From: Plumapathes pennacea
Lineage: Eukaryota > Cnidaria > Anthozoa > Antipatharia > Myriopathidae
Direction of reading: 5' to 3'
NCBI GenBank assembly: GCA_964036295.1
Contig: OZ038465.1
Coordinates: forward strand, 16,700,167 to 16,764,166
Length of the DNA: 64,000 bases
The notes beneath the pieces are model-generated. The model was given only the letters and a program-made list of their open reading frames with translations, was not told the origin of the DNA and made no database searches. A program made the position numbers and the translations under genes. Below, in pieces: positions 51,194 to 62,023 of this stretch (position 1 is the stretch's first letter; every line of letters starts with the position of its first letter).

Positions 51194-54100
51194 TTCTATT
51201 TTAAATGAGAGTTTTATCTTTAAATTGATTCACAGAACTTACAATGAGTTTGTGTTACATTACCTTCCGTTTATGTCTGGGTGGACTTGCCCTCAGTGGA
51301 AGTAACGGAGATCTCTGTGGGTTTTTAGATCAACGTCATTCCTTGAGTTGGCATATTACTCAAACTTATCATTAGCTTTTATACATATTTTATATTATTT
51401 TCCGACGTTTAGTTCAGTACATTTAGCACTTACATAGTCTGGATTAATGTACATACTTCGATTTTAGGACTGGGTTGCCTTGCCTGCCGAGATAATTATG
51501 AATGAAGGTCTCCTTTTAGTCAGCGCAGTCGGCATTTACCTCTTACACTATGTCCAAGGGTTTAACTGGTTTATTGATTGTTTATGTTGTATTATATTGT
51601 ATTTAGGAACGTTGCTTTACCTGAGGTTTAGGACTTGGCTTTCTTGGCTGGCAAAGTAATAAACAATACTTCTATTTTATTTCTTGAAACTAAGATTAGT
51701 TCTTGTTAAGATTAAAAACTGGGCACTTTTGTTTATTTTTATCATTATCATACAGTACGCTCCATTCTTTTATGTTAGGGATGAGAAAAGTAAAAACATA
51801 TAAGACGTGTTTTTATTTTATTTAGGCCTGGTCTAAACACACGGAAAGTCGGGAGAACACAAGATTAGTAATGATATTTTAGCAAATTATATTAGGTGCA
51901 TCATCATTATTTTATTTTATTTTATGATTATTTCTTAACTGTTTCTTTGTCCATCTTTATCTCTAGTTAGTTGTTACTTTACATTACTGTGTTACTCTAC
52001 CTTAGGACTTGGTTCTCTTGCCTTCCATGTTAACATTGGATACGTCTGCTGTTTCAAAAGATAACGTTTATTCCTCAAACGTTAATTGGAGCCACATTTT
52101 AATGTGTATGAAGGGTTTTATTACTGGCAGGAGTGTTAGTGCTAAAGAATAGTCCATTTTATATTAATCGTGCATTAGGAAAAATTAGTAGAGTGTCCTC
52201 TCGTCTGCCAAGGTAAAGAAAGTCTGGTGGTTTAAATTCATATCTTTGTAAAAACTAATACTTAGTTTGTGTGTCACAAGTTGGTAATTATTGCACTGTT
52301 ATTGCATTTTGTGTTACAAGTTAGTAATTAATACACTACCTCGGGTTTATGACTGGCTTCTCTTGCCTACCAAGACAATCGGCCGAATACCTTCATTAGG
52401 TTCAATAATACTAATCATTTCTTCACACTGTTGTTACCATTTATACAATTGTCAGTATTGTTAGTGTTATCATCGAAGGCGTTATCATTGAAATATATAC
52501 TGTACCATGTTCTCACTTTGATCAGGTTTTTGGTTATTTGTTCAGGATTTGGAGTCGTAAGTCGAAAAACTACCGTATACAGTACGTTCAATGTTACAGT
52601 TATCAAATAAAGTAAGGTAATATTAGGAAACGTGATATTAAGTTAATAAATTAACTTTACTCATTAAAGTTAGAAGCAAATTAATATTAATCTACCTGAG
52701 ATTTAGGACTGGGCTTTCTTGCCTGCCAATACAATATTTATAGTGTTATCAGTTCTCGGTTAGGTCAATTAGTCTTATGATCATTGTGGTTATATTACGA
52801 TTATTGTACGTTTTATTAATGAGCAATTAAAAAGGTTATGGTTTAAAGTTTATAAACTCTACCTGAGATTTAGGACTGAGTTGTCTGTCCCTCCACGCTA
52901 GTATCGGCGTCTGTTGGTGTTGAAACTAATATTATATTTCAAACTTTAGAGGAAATTAGCGTGCAGTTAATTTCACTAAGGTTATGTTACAAATGTTTTA
53001 ATGCTAATTGTGTTATCGTAAACATCGTCTCACAACATATGTGGTTGTATTATTTCGTATTTATTACATCCGACTTGTTTACCTGAGGTTTAGGGCTGGG
53101 TTTTCTCGCCTGCCAAGGTAATGAGTTATATAAGTATTTATCAGTCTTTTTATTCTGTCTATCAGGTTATAAGGTCTTCATTACTGATTTACAATTTTAC
53201 AACGCTGATCGCCTTGTTGACCGTGATGTACATGTACCTGTCACTTACACCTTTCCAAGTAAAATGCAGAAAAGGGGAAAACAATCCAGTTTCCACTCCT
53301 CCAGTCGACTGAATTGATCATATTACCTGAGTATTGTGATGCTTCATCCATAAAGCTCCAGACAAACTTCTCGTTTCAATACGTAGTAAACTGTACGTAC
53401 AGTAGTTGAGTGTGAAGCAATTGACAGGGATCTATTGCTTTCTATCAACTATTTTTGTTCTAAAATATACATCTGTAATCATAATTGTTTTGTTTTTTTT
53501 TTTTCATGAAAAATTGAGAGCATTAAGCCCTTTATACTTTGGGATTAATGGTTTAAATGCAGAGGATTACCTTAATTACACAATATTGAAGTAAACTTGC
53601 ATGCTAAGTCTACTCACTTTCTCCATTTGGTCGAAGGCCTCCTCCAGTTCTGCCATTCTTTTGTTTAACTTGCCGAGTCTGTTGTCCACGTCTGCTATTC
53701 CTCTCATGCCTGTGTTGTTGTTGTGTTCCATTAGATGCCTCATCTCATCTTTGACCTGTCACCAATTTAATAACCACGTGTCACTGCTTATAAACCCAGG
53801 CATTGAATGCAGAAAATTATATAGACATTACAACAAAAGGACTGCGTCAGTAATTGTTTGTCATAGTATGTGCACCATAAATTCTGTAGTAACTGCATGC
53901 ACTCTCCTGCTTACCTTCTGTAAATCATCCGACACTTGAGAATTGATTCCTCCGACAGCTTGCTGTAGTGTAGATATGGCGAGGTTCAACTTTTCTTGCA
54001 GCTGACTGCATTTGTTTGACACCTTCTCATTCTGTGCTTGCCTGCATGTTCAGCAGATTAAAGAAAAGTAAACTATGCTGTGAGCTGGACATCCTTCCAC

Positions 54101-57100
54101 ATTAATTTTGCTGTTTTCTCTATCAGTTACAGTCAGTATGTTTTGTTCTTCTTCTTATTTTTTTCAATAATTTTTACAATGTACAGTATATACAGTAAAT
54201 AAGCCAGGAAGTGGAACTAACCTTGAGGTTATCTCTGCATGCAGAACCTGCTCCACTGCTTTCCTGCCTTCATCCATTTGCCTTTCAAGCAGAGAGATGG
54301 CTTCATTTAGACGGATCAGACTTCGATCTGTTTTTGCCTGTGATATCTACAGTAACAAGAAATAGAAAGAGGTTAAAAGAAAAATTTAAAAGATCCAGAA
54401 AGATTTACAGTCTTAGAGCCTTGACTTCCCAATCTTTTCCCAAGTGTAAGGATCAAGACAAACTATGCCATTAATATCAACCAATAGAAATGGAATTGAT
54501 CTACAATATTGCGTGAACTAAACATCTTGTAACTGGCAAACTAAGAATTTTACTAACAAAATTATGACAGCATGTCAAATAGATAACAGAAAACTTTGCA
54601 CCTTTCCAGATTCTTGAACTGTCTGGACTTCTTCATCAACATAGGTTTTTAGAGACAGCCAACGTCTGTCCATGTCATCTCTGATAGACTTCTCAAATGC
54701 CAGCCTTGCAGACTGTTCTTCTCTCAGCTTCTAAGAGTAATATATTTGAAAATCTTTTAAAATCTTGGGAGACACCAAACATGAAAAGTTGGTGCAATTC
54801 CCCAAAAAACTTCCAAGTCTTGAACTGTCAAATGTAACTACAAGTCATATAACTATAGTACCTCATGTACACTCAAAAGCTTTTCAATAACAAGTTGGTA
54901 TACACTCCAGTCAGTTCCCTCTAAGATAGACACAGACAGTTCAGTCAGAGTAAATGAGAGGGCAAAGGATAGGAGAAGGAGAAGAAATGGCAGGGACTGC
55001 TCCTACCAGGTGTCCATCAAGAGACAATTGACTGTGCATTCTACAGTACAGTATACTTAGTGTTCCTTTTTCTGTTTAGTGAGTCATGTATTGTTACTTT
55101 GTACAATGTACTACTGTACAAAATATATACTACTGGCACACCACTTGCCTTTAGCTATTAATTATCATTAATATTGTTAATTAGCTATTATTATAACATA
55201 AATTAAGATTTTTACCTTCTCCAAAGCCATAAACTTGGATTGTGCATCCTCCCTCAATTTTATCTCATTTTTCAAAAGTTTTCGACTTTGCTCCTCTGCA
55301 ATCTCTGCTACTGTATTTGCAAACCGACTCCTTTCTGAATCCAACAGATTGTCTTTCTCCTTGGAAAATGCCGAGCTGCTGTGACGATCTTCATCCATCT
55401 TCCTATCAAAGTCAGCAACCAGTGCTCTCAGCTGCTCCAAGCTGCATAAGAGAACAAAATCACCACTTTATACATCATACCATACCAGACAGTATTAATA
55501 TATTATAAACATTATTAATATATATATATTATATATTATAATTTAATCTACTATTATTATATTAATGATATATTTATTGTCTTTTAGAGCTGACTGCAAA
55601 ACACTGCAACTACACTGTCCATGAAAAGGCATATTTCTTAGCTATCTATTTAATATAAATTAATACATGTTGATTTGCATGTGTTTTACTACATACCTTA
55701 GCTGGTTTTTCTGATTCTGAGCTCTCCGTTCACCTTCCTCCGTCTCTAATCTTCTTCTCATGTCAGTTATACCATCTTTGAGCTCAGAAAGTCTGTCAAT
55801 GACAGTGAGAATAGACTTAGTTCTAGACAAAACGACAGGCCTGTTATTCTACTTGCCATGGTTCTTCTTCAAGCTTCTGCAAGCTCAAAATTATCTTCCC
55901 ACTATATATACTTATACTGTCTGTACACTGCTCCAAGGACAAATCATTTGTTAGGATGCAAGCCAGCTATGCTGTACGTGTACAGTATTTGCAGGTTGGG
56001 CCTTTCACTCCAAGAGTGATCAACTTCAATTTCTCTTAATTTGCAGTTTCATTCTCTCAGACCATTTATGGGTTTATGTACATTATATAGTATATGGATA
56101 ACTTGGCATTTGATAGCTTGCTCAAACGAAGCTGATCAAACTATCAATTCTCAGGGCATCACTTAATATAGCTACTTGTTGTGTGGTTGGGTGAATGCAC
56201 ATTATGGTCACACCTGGCTTCTATAGTGGCCTTGAAATGCAGAGTGCTTGTCTCCAGTGAGTCTCTTCCATCTTGATGTTTGCTCAGTGAACTCAACTGC
56301 AGGAAAAATATACAGCATATAATATTGTAATATTATTGCATACAGTGTAGTGGTCTTGAAGATGAAGCAGTTCACTGAACAATAACTTACAGCAATGTGT
56401 GTGTCATTCTCCAGCTTTTTTATCCTTTGCCTTATGTCCTGAACTCCAGTCCCAAACTGAACTGTCTGAACTTCAAACCTGCTCTTCATTGTCCTAACAT
56501 CATCAGTCAATGCTCGTGTATTTTTCTGGTATTGTTCAAAAGTTTCCCTCAAATCTTCCACGTCATCCTTCACTCTTTCCATATGTACATGAAGCTGTTC
56601 TCTTCGACCTATTAACTGTTGCTGACTTCCCATCAAAGCTTGTTCCACCTGTTTGCAGTGATTAACTAGTGTCCCCATAGAGTTGTGGTCTGTTTCCATT
56701 TTTTCTTCCGTCCTTGCCAACCTCATCATCAACTGGGTATACAAGTTGTTACCCGCCCTGACTTTCTCAGCCAGAACTAGCCGCTCTTCTCTTTCATCCC
56801 GCAGAGTGTCCTCATTTCTTCGGATGCTAGACTTGAGATCTCCCTGTAAGCGTGCTAGCTCTTCCAATAGAGCTCTGTTTGACTGCTCGTTGACATTCAA
56901 TCTGCCCTCAAGGTTTCTAAGTCTTCCCCCATCATGGGCCATGGGGCTGTTACGATGGCTTGGTCGTGTATCACCTGAATCTTTCAAGGCTGGGAGGGTG
57001 GAGAAATTGTTGGGCCCTCCATGCCTGAAAAGCAGGTAAAAAGAGGTTATTACACGGGAAGGAGTGCAATACGGTGGAGTATTTTTACGAGTCGGTTTTA

Positions 57101-58206
57101 TTTTTTCGAGCCTGCTTCAGGCGAGAAAAAATAAAACTGACGAGTAAAAATACAGCCATATTGCACGACTTTTCGTGTAATAAATTGTTTATTATACGAC
57201 AAACGAAGCAGGGCAAATGTTCTCGCCGCGTGCAAAATGGAACAAAAAATGACGTGTTTGTAAACTTTGCTTGCGAAAATTGATCACGTAAGCTAATAAA
57301 CCAGTTGATCTGGTTCCTGACGAGTGCAATACGCTCCCATATTTGCACTCGTTTTGGCCCGTATTTGCACTCGAAAATGTGAAGTCGTGTAATAATATAC
57401 AATATTCAAGAAAATGGTACATATTGCACTTTTGCAATATTAGTGTGTGTGTGTAATGATTTCAGACATTGCAGTGTTTATAAATTGGACATTATCCGCT
57501 ATTTTGTGCAAAAAGACTCGACTGAACTCAATTTAACATCAACTCCTACCACACCTCATAACATAATTTATGTCACAATTTTGTAAACAAATTGCCTTTC
57601 ATAGATCTCAATCTGTCGTGATCTAAATGCAAGACAATTCAATTCCTTCTTGTTTGAGCTTATTCAATGATTAACTTTATTAACCAAGCATCTTGTAAAA
57701 TCTGGTTACGACGCAAGCATAATAAAGCAATAACCGCAAGCATAGCTTATACAAGCACGCGTACAAGAGAGCGATGGAGTGGCGACACGAGCACCAGTAA
57801 GCATAAGGATCAACATGTCCGTTCTTTATGCTCATGTCGCCACTGTCGTTCTCTTGTGCTTATGCCCATGCTTGCGTCGTAAGTGTAAACCACCGCTAAT
57901 AATATTGACAACTATATGGCAATTTTCATACCCTATTAAATTAAGTCGAGTTTCTAATAACATTTTGACTTGATGCTGAAGCCTGCTCAGCAGCAAACAT
58001 GCAATTATACAAGTGAGAAAAGCCAGTCTAAACTTCAACATTCTCTACGCCACAGACGTCGATCTGAAGTAACCGTAAAATTCACAAAGAAGAAACTTGT
58101 GACGTACGTTTCGCTTGCCACAATATCACTGGCGATTGGAGTCTCAACGCAGCTAAAATATGGAGCCACTGACTCTCGATTTTGACATACCATACCTTGT
58201 TTCCAT
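41598..58206 (-). CDS. Large coiled-coil protein with embedded micro-exon repeat array
   Basis: Conventional exons: 58196-58206, 56391-57024, 56214-56296, 55697-55792, 55216-55441, 54602-54730, 54222-54346, 53915-54041, 53618-53755, then 43912-44031, 43401-43513, 43209-43284, 42432-42518, 41598-41781. All join in phase, with 523 residues before the big intron and 132+61 after it. The protein is almost entirely heptad-repeat coiled coil (for example LRNLEGRLNVNEQSNRALLE, ERMDEQQAKRNK, LQKLEDDMQH), then an Asn/Asp-rich repeat (ENPPNKDEAD, ENPSNKDGAD). It looks like the CCDC154 or FAM81 class of uncharacterised coiled-coil proteins, but I am not sure of the family. Between exons 53618-53755 and 43912-44031, both phase 0, lies a tandem array of candidate 27/33-nt exons (listed separately). 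The first exon contributes only M-E-T-R. The acceptor of exon 2 uses pyrimidines next to a MITE end. Confidence 0.8.
42867..43107. mobile_element. MITE with GGGCCC ends
   Basis: The left end, GGGCCCGGTTTTTCGAAAG, and the right end, CTTTGAAAAACTGGGCCC, are imperfect inverted repeats. The interior has TTAATCCAGGATTAACGAAA and a mirrored CTAATCCAAGATTAGCC. It lies in the intron between exons 43209-43284 and 42432-42518 of the coiled-coil gene. An eroded relative is at about 9640-9870. Confidence 0.75.
44123..44191. repeat. Short relative of the CTCTCTAAGG MITE
   Basis: TCTATCTAAGGCGGACACCC faces GCGTCCGCCTTAGAGAGAGT over 69 bp, making an almost perfect hairpin. Same family as 33121-33306. It lies just upstream of exon 43912-44031. 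Confidence 0.7.
44921..46217 (-). repeat. Micro-exon array, block D: alternating 33-nt and 27-nt cassettes
   Basis: Candidate micro-exons (AG acceptor before, GT donor after, minus strand): 44921-44953 (33 nt, DRQTQTSPVQQ), 45323-45349 (RREPIPEPQ), 45420-45452 (DRETQTSPVQQ), 45756-45782 (VKAPSPEPQ), 45920-45952 (DRETQTSPVKQ), 46072-46098 (SKKPNPELQ). The 33-nt type alternates with the 27-nt type and has its own conserved acceptor, CTTTACAG. Two degenerate units sit among them: one near 45643 with an in-frame stop and no acceptor, and 46192-46217, which is 26 nt and would break the frame. In transcription order this block comes last, next to exon 43912-44031. Confidence 0.75.
46325..48156 (-). 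repeat. Micro-exon array, block C: homogenised core
   Basis: Fourteen 27-nt cassettes at 46325, 46459, 46592, 46749, 46882, 47016, 47172, 47328, 47461, 47595, 47729, 47862, 47996 and 48130 (each +26). On the minus strand each reads ...CACTTGGCAG, then 27 nt encoding AREPSPEPQ, AREPSPKPQ, AREPSPKRR or EREPSPKHR, then GTAC. Spacing is 133-134 bp, with some 156-157 bp units. The trio beginning 46749 recurs almost identically beginning 47328, a higher-order repeat that points to recent unequal exchange. A CTAAT motif about 25-30 nt before each acceptor could be the branch point. The intron part (ATATAAACTCCATAATTCAC) is well conserved only in this block and the next. Confidence 0.85.
48201..49170. 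mobile_element. Two head-to-tail copies of a 493-bp MITE inside the array
   Basis: TTTTACAATAACACGTCAGT starts at 48201 and again at 48694. Each unit ends near TTTGTTATTGTAAAAAACAA (48657-48676 and about 49147-49166), so each has terminal inverted repeats around ACAATAAC/GTTATTGT and CGTCAGTTT/AAACTGACG. The two units are over 95 percent identical by eye. Each contains an open frame of 88 codons without recognisable similarity. The insertion splits the micro-exon array between the cassettes at 48130 and 49298 and leaves both intact. Confidence 0.8.
49298..50565 (-). repeat. Micro-exon array, block B: partly diverged units
   Basis: Nine 27-nt cassettes at 49298, 49430, 49563, 49687, 49821, 49954, 50158, 50419 and 50539. 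They encode AREPSPEPQ, AREPSPEPQ, TREPSPKHR, AIEPSPKPH, AKKPSPKPQ, AREPSPEPQ, AREPSPEPL, EREPSPEPQ and ARETSPKLQ. From 50158 rightward the unit spacing becomes irregular (120-261 bp) and the intron sequence is no longer alignable by eye, but acceptor, 27-nt length, phase and donor are retained. A degenerate unit without usable splice sites is near 50752. Confidence 0.8.
51117..51193. repeat. TTA microsatellite
   Basis: About 25 TTA/TTG triplets within the array region of the coiled-coil gene's large intron, between blocks A and B. Confidence 0.85.
51457..53109 (-). repeat. Micro-exon array, block A: oldest, most diverged units
   Basis: Six intact cassettes: 51457-51483 (ARQPSPKIE), 51621-51647 (PRKPSPKPQ), 52001-52021 (21 nt, AREPSPK), 52340-52366 (AREASHKPE), 52696-52722 (ARKPSPKSQ) and 53083-53109 (ARKPSPKPQ). 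Units are 160-390 bp apart and share essentially nothing outside the exon and its splice sites. Degenerate members are near 51270 (no acceptor) and 52863-52890 (28 nt). This block is first in transcription order, 508 bp downstream (in gene direction) of exon 53618-53755. Confidence 0.75.
56000..56165. repeat. Partial copy of the piggyBac-type MITE
   Basis: CCTTTCACTCCAAGAGTGAT and following words match one end of the element at 32903-33113; the other end is lost. It lies just downstream of exon 56214-56296 in the coiled-coil gene. Confidence 0.6.
57035..57395 (-). mobile_element. MITE family copy 2 (TTATTACACG ends)
   Basis: Inverted copy of 15941-16302, running from TTATTACACGGGAAGGAGTG to GAAGTCGTGTAATAA. 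In the transcription direction of the coiled-coil gene, its end, TAACCTCTTTTTAC, lies directly before CTGCTTTTCAG, the acceptor of exon 56391-57024. The element therefore contributes part of the pyrimidine tract of intron 1. Confidence 0.8.
57706..57882. mobile_element. Palindromic MITE with TTACGACGCAAGCAT ends
   Basis: The left end, TTACGACGCAAGCAT, and the right end, ATGCTTGCGTCGTAA, are exact inverted repeats. Homology continues inward (ACAAGAGAGCGATGGAGTGG against CCACTGTCGTTCTCTTGT), so nearly the whole 177 bp can fold back. It lies in intron 1 of the coiled-coil gene. Confidence 0.8.
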
Positions 58207-58857
58207 TTTGCTCCTCTCTAAAAGTTCGAAAGATACATTATCATCGTTCAGGAGACAATATTTTTCGACAGTAAAGAGACCACTAATCCAGCGCCATGTT
58301 TGTTTCCAATGGCGTCCAGTCGGCCGTGATTGGCTGATGTGCCTTGGTTGCCCGCGTTACGAGTTTTGTTTGTGGCCAGTGGGAGAGCCCAAATAGTGCG
58401 CCAAGTATGATTCGGAAACATACAGTGGCTACAGAGCTACTCGTGAAATCATTATTGTACCACTTCCCGTGATAATTTTGGTCAAAGCTGTATTTCTGCC
58501 AGACAAAGTAGCACCTCTTTCTTCCTTTCCTTCTTTTGTTTCACTTTACTGAGCAGCCACCTTGTATGTTAACTTCCCCCGCCCCATCCCCCCTCCCCCT
58601 CTCCCAGCGCAACCAGCTGCGACCGGAATATGACATAGTTGCTACTTGGGGAAGAATTGATCATGTGCCAAATGATTGAAATGATCTGGTGTGAAGCGAC
58701 AATATTATATTCAATTATGAGCAAAGCCACATTCAATATTTTTATTCCAGGCGCTAACTAACACATAAAATTATTGACATACAATTTGCCAGGTTGCTAT
58801 AGAGACTGAATCACTTATAAGATGATAAACTCCATGCATTTGACCGAGCAGACAACA

Positions 58858-59268
58858 TGTACAGCCCCGGGGGGGGGGGGGGGGGGGAGAGGGGGGACTC
58901 CCACATAAAAATGACAGGGATGCTCGTCGGGAATTTTCATTTTGAGGTACTAAAACGGGCGTGGCTCGAGCTTACCTTGACCCCAAAAAGGTACCAATAA
59001 AAGCATACCAAGATTTAAGTTTCGGTGCCTTTAATTGCTATAAAGAGGATATCATCAAGCACTTTGCTATTTTCAAACAAAAAGAGTTCATTCGACTGAC
59101 ACCCGACCCCTAGACGGTACCACGTTACATAAAAATGTCAGAGTTTGATGTTGAGCACCTTACTAAGCGGTACCAAAACCGTAATTTTGACCCCTAAGCG
59201 GTACGACGAGCATCCCCGTCTTTTATATATGGGAGTCCCCCCCCCCTCCCCTCCCCCGGGATGTACAG
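58858..59268. mobile_element. MITE with long TIRs and G/C-run ends
   Basis: TGTACAGCCCCGGGGGG...ACTCCCACATAAAAATGACA at the left faces TCTTTTATATATGGGAGTCC...CCCCCGGGATGTACA at the right. The inverted repeats extend inward through GGGATGCTCGTCG and CGACGAGCATCCC. GGTACC-containing words recur in the interior. No coding capacity. Confidence 0.75.
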
Positions 59269-62023
59269 AGCTCAAAATTTGACCAAGTTTATCCCTCTGT
59301 AGCGCCTGAAAGCGCCCCTTGTATACTTTTTATACATACTGTGTGGCTCAAAGCTGTACAATGCCAGTTGCAACCTCATTTAGGCCTTCAATCGTAGCAA
59401 CTTCCGTAAGTAGTTATAGATACCTATTTTAATATAATTTCCGTTTGTCGTTCGCATTAACTCTGTTAGCTCGCACCCTGCATATACTATTTTAGCATAT
59501 ATAAAATAAAAAGATAAACATATTGACTCTCTTTGGACCGGAAATTTCTAGTTTCGTTCTTGACAGTGTTTAAACATCACAAGTTAGTATATCCTTTCCC
59601 CAGCGATTTGACTCAGCCGCTGATACTGAATTTTTATGTAAGGCCTATGCTCATCCCTTTTTTCTGTAATGTTTATTTAGCTGTCAAACTGGCTTTTACA
59701 ATATTTACAAAATAAAACCTAAGAAAGAGAACTGTCACCGAGTCCGATCAGTTTTATCAAACTTAGTCAACCAAATGCGAATTTACCAAGAAAAGCGGAA
59801 AGTAATAACTCTCAATCGATAATCCGTACGACTGTCGTAAGTATTCCAAAATTCTATGCCAAATATTGCTCTGACCCATTACTGATTAGCTCAGTTTGAG
59901 CCCTGTCTTTTTCCAGCAGCTGTACGCCCACAGTTTCCCAGCCATTCTCAATCACATTGTGCGCAAAAAGTATATATATAGCCGTGGTGTTCATACATGT
60001 TAGAGTCATATTACTGTAAGTGAGAAACGCAAGGCTCAAGTTTCTGACTTATTGGCAGTAACACAATATGGTTGAGCCATTTAATTTATAAAACAATTGC
60101 AGAATTGAAAGTTTCGTATTCGCTTGCCGGCGAGTGCTGTGCCAATATGTGAAAAACCTTGCCAATTTCGACTAATCACGAGCGCATTAGCACAAGCTGA
60201 AAAAGACTCACAAGGCTCCTACCTTTTGCGCGGGTTTGCGGCTGTTGGATCCCTTTCCCAAGGAGGATTTGCCATCAAGACAGCGGATGAACTACATAGT
60301 ATCGAGAGACTGCCAGAGGTCAGGGTGACGTATGGTGAATAGTAGTTTATGATAAACTACACTGTCGCAGAAGCCATATCTCGCCTCACGCAGTATGTAA
60401 ATTTGCAGGTGGCTCTTCCAAAGAGCGTTGGCGGCGTTTCCATGGAAATCTTAATTCGTCATGACTTTCAAGGTGAATCTTGTTAATGTATTTAAGTGGG
60501 AAAACAATAACATTTAAGTGTCAACTACAAATGATAAAAGCTCTCCAGTGACAGTCTCCCTAGCGAGGTATTATTTCTAGTCTGAGTTTTTCATTAACAG
60601 TACCTTGTCAAAACTACTGCTAATAATGAAAATTCGGTCGAAGATGGCCGGAAGTCAATGACAGTTTGGCGGACCAAAATTTGAATACTAGGTCTCGGTT
60701 AGCGGTTTGCTTGAGAGACCGCCAAGGCGGAAATAGAGTCCTTCAACTTGAATAAGGGATATATATTGTAACCGGTGTTTTTCTAAATCTTAATTACAAA
60801 AAGGGGAGGATGTTATCAATGAAAGACATAAAAGAACTGTGTTCAACTTAAAAGGTTTACTGGCTGAAAAGGGGAAAATAATTTGCGCATTTTTAAGCTC
60901 GCGTTCAGCACGAAGTGCTGAAAAGCGAAGCTTCATGCGATCCAGTCAACTGGAATGTGTCCCGGTGCTGTCAACAATGGATTCCAAATATGGAAGTCGT
61001 TCTGTTCCCAATTTGGGCAGTATCGATATTACCGACAACGCAACAAAATCGAGAACGCGATCGTCGAAGTAGTTTTTGCTGTGGCATTTTTAAGCTTCCA
61101 AACCTATTTCAGTTAAGACTGTGTCAGTCAGTCAGTCCGTCATGCTTTGTCAACAATTGCCTTTGAAATTTGAGCATCAGCGAATACGCATGAGGAAACG
61201 AAGAGATGGGAAGACGTTTTCTGGAGTTATTTTGATTGTTATCATTGTATTCCTGAATTACCAGTAGATCTGTTGCAATTCAGAACCATTATCACAGAGG
61301 TTTGAGTAAATTCTCGGTTTGACAAGCGTAAGTCAAAGTTGAAAGACCCGTGACCACTGACAGCCCTGATCGCGATCGAGCGACTTCAGCTTGTCGAAAC
61401 ATTTCTATCGTTTGATTATATTTGCTTTGCTTCGCATAGTTTTCGCCAGCAATGAAAAATGCTGTAGAGAACTGAGGGAAGAAGAATTCGAAAATGAATT
61501 TGACCAAAACCGCAAGTAATGTCAACAAGTTATCAGATTTCATTTAAACTTATTCGACTTGAAACTCAGCCAAAAGAAGAAAGGCGTGTTTTCTTTGAGC
61601 ACGTATTTAGCTTGAATGCAGCCCAGGCTGGAGTATCATGGCCTCTGATGAATATGTAGATGTTGAACATAAGCTGTGCATGACATGAGTAATGAAGTCA
61701 CGGATAGACTTTTTTCAGTGCGACTCCGGAAGGTCTCCTTCCGGTTCAAAGATTTGGACTCGGTGAAGAATTTTAAATTCTCCCATTTCGAGCGTCTAAG
61801 TTTTATAGTCTACCGCCTGGTAAATGAGGGTTTTCAAAACTAAGACTAAATCGAATACGCGGTTCAGCAAAAGTGGAGGCCCGCGGAAATGGATGCGACC
61901 TTCCACATACCTAAAATTGAGCAATTTTTACGATGCGGCCTTGAGCCAGTTCTATTAAATACCCACTCCCGCAAAAGCACTTTTTACAAATTCGCGAGCC
62001 TACAGCTGCCTTGCTGCTTTGAT

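Noticed and set aside
60124..60342. 72-codon ORF as an exon
   Set aside because: No family resemblance, no splice-consistent neighbours, and the length is within chance for this region.
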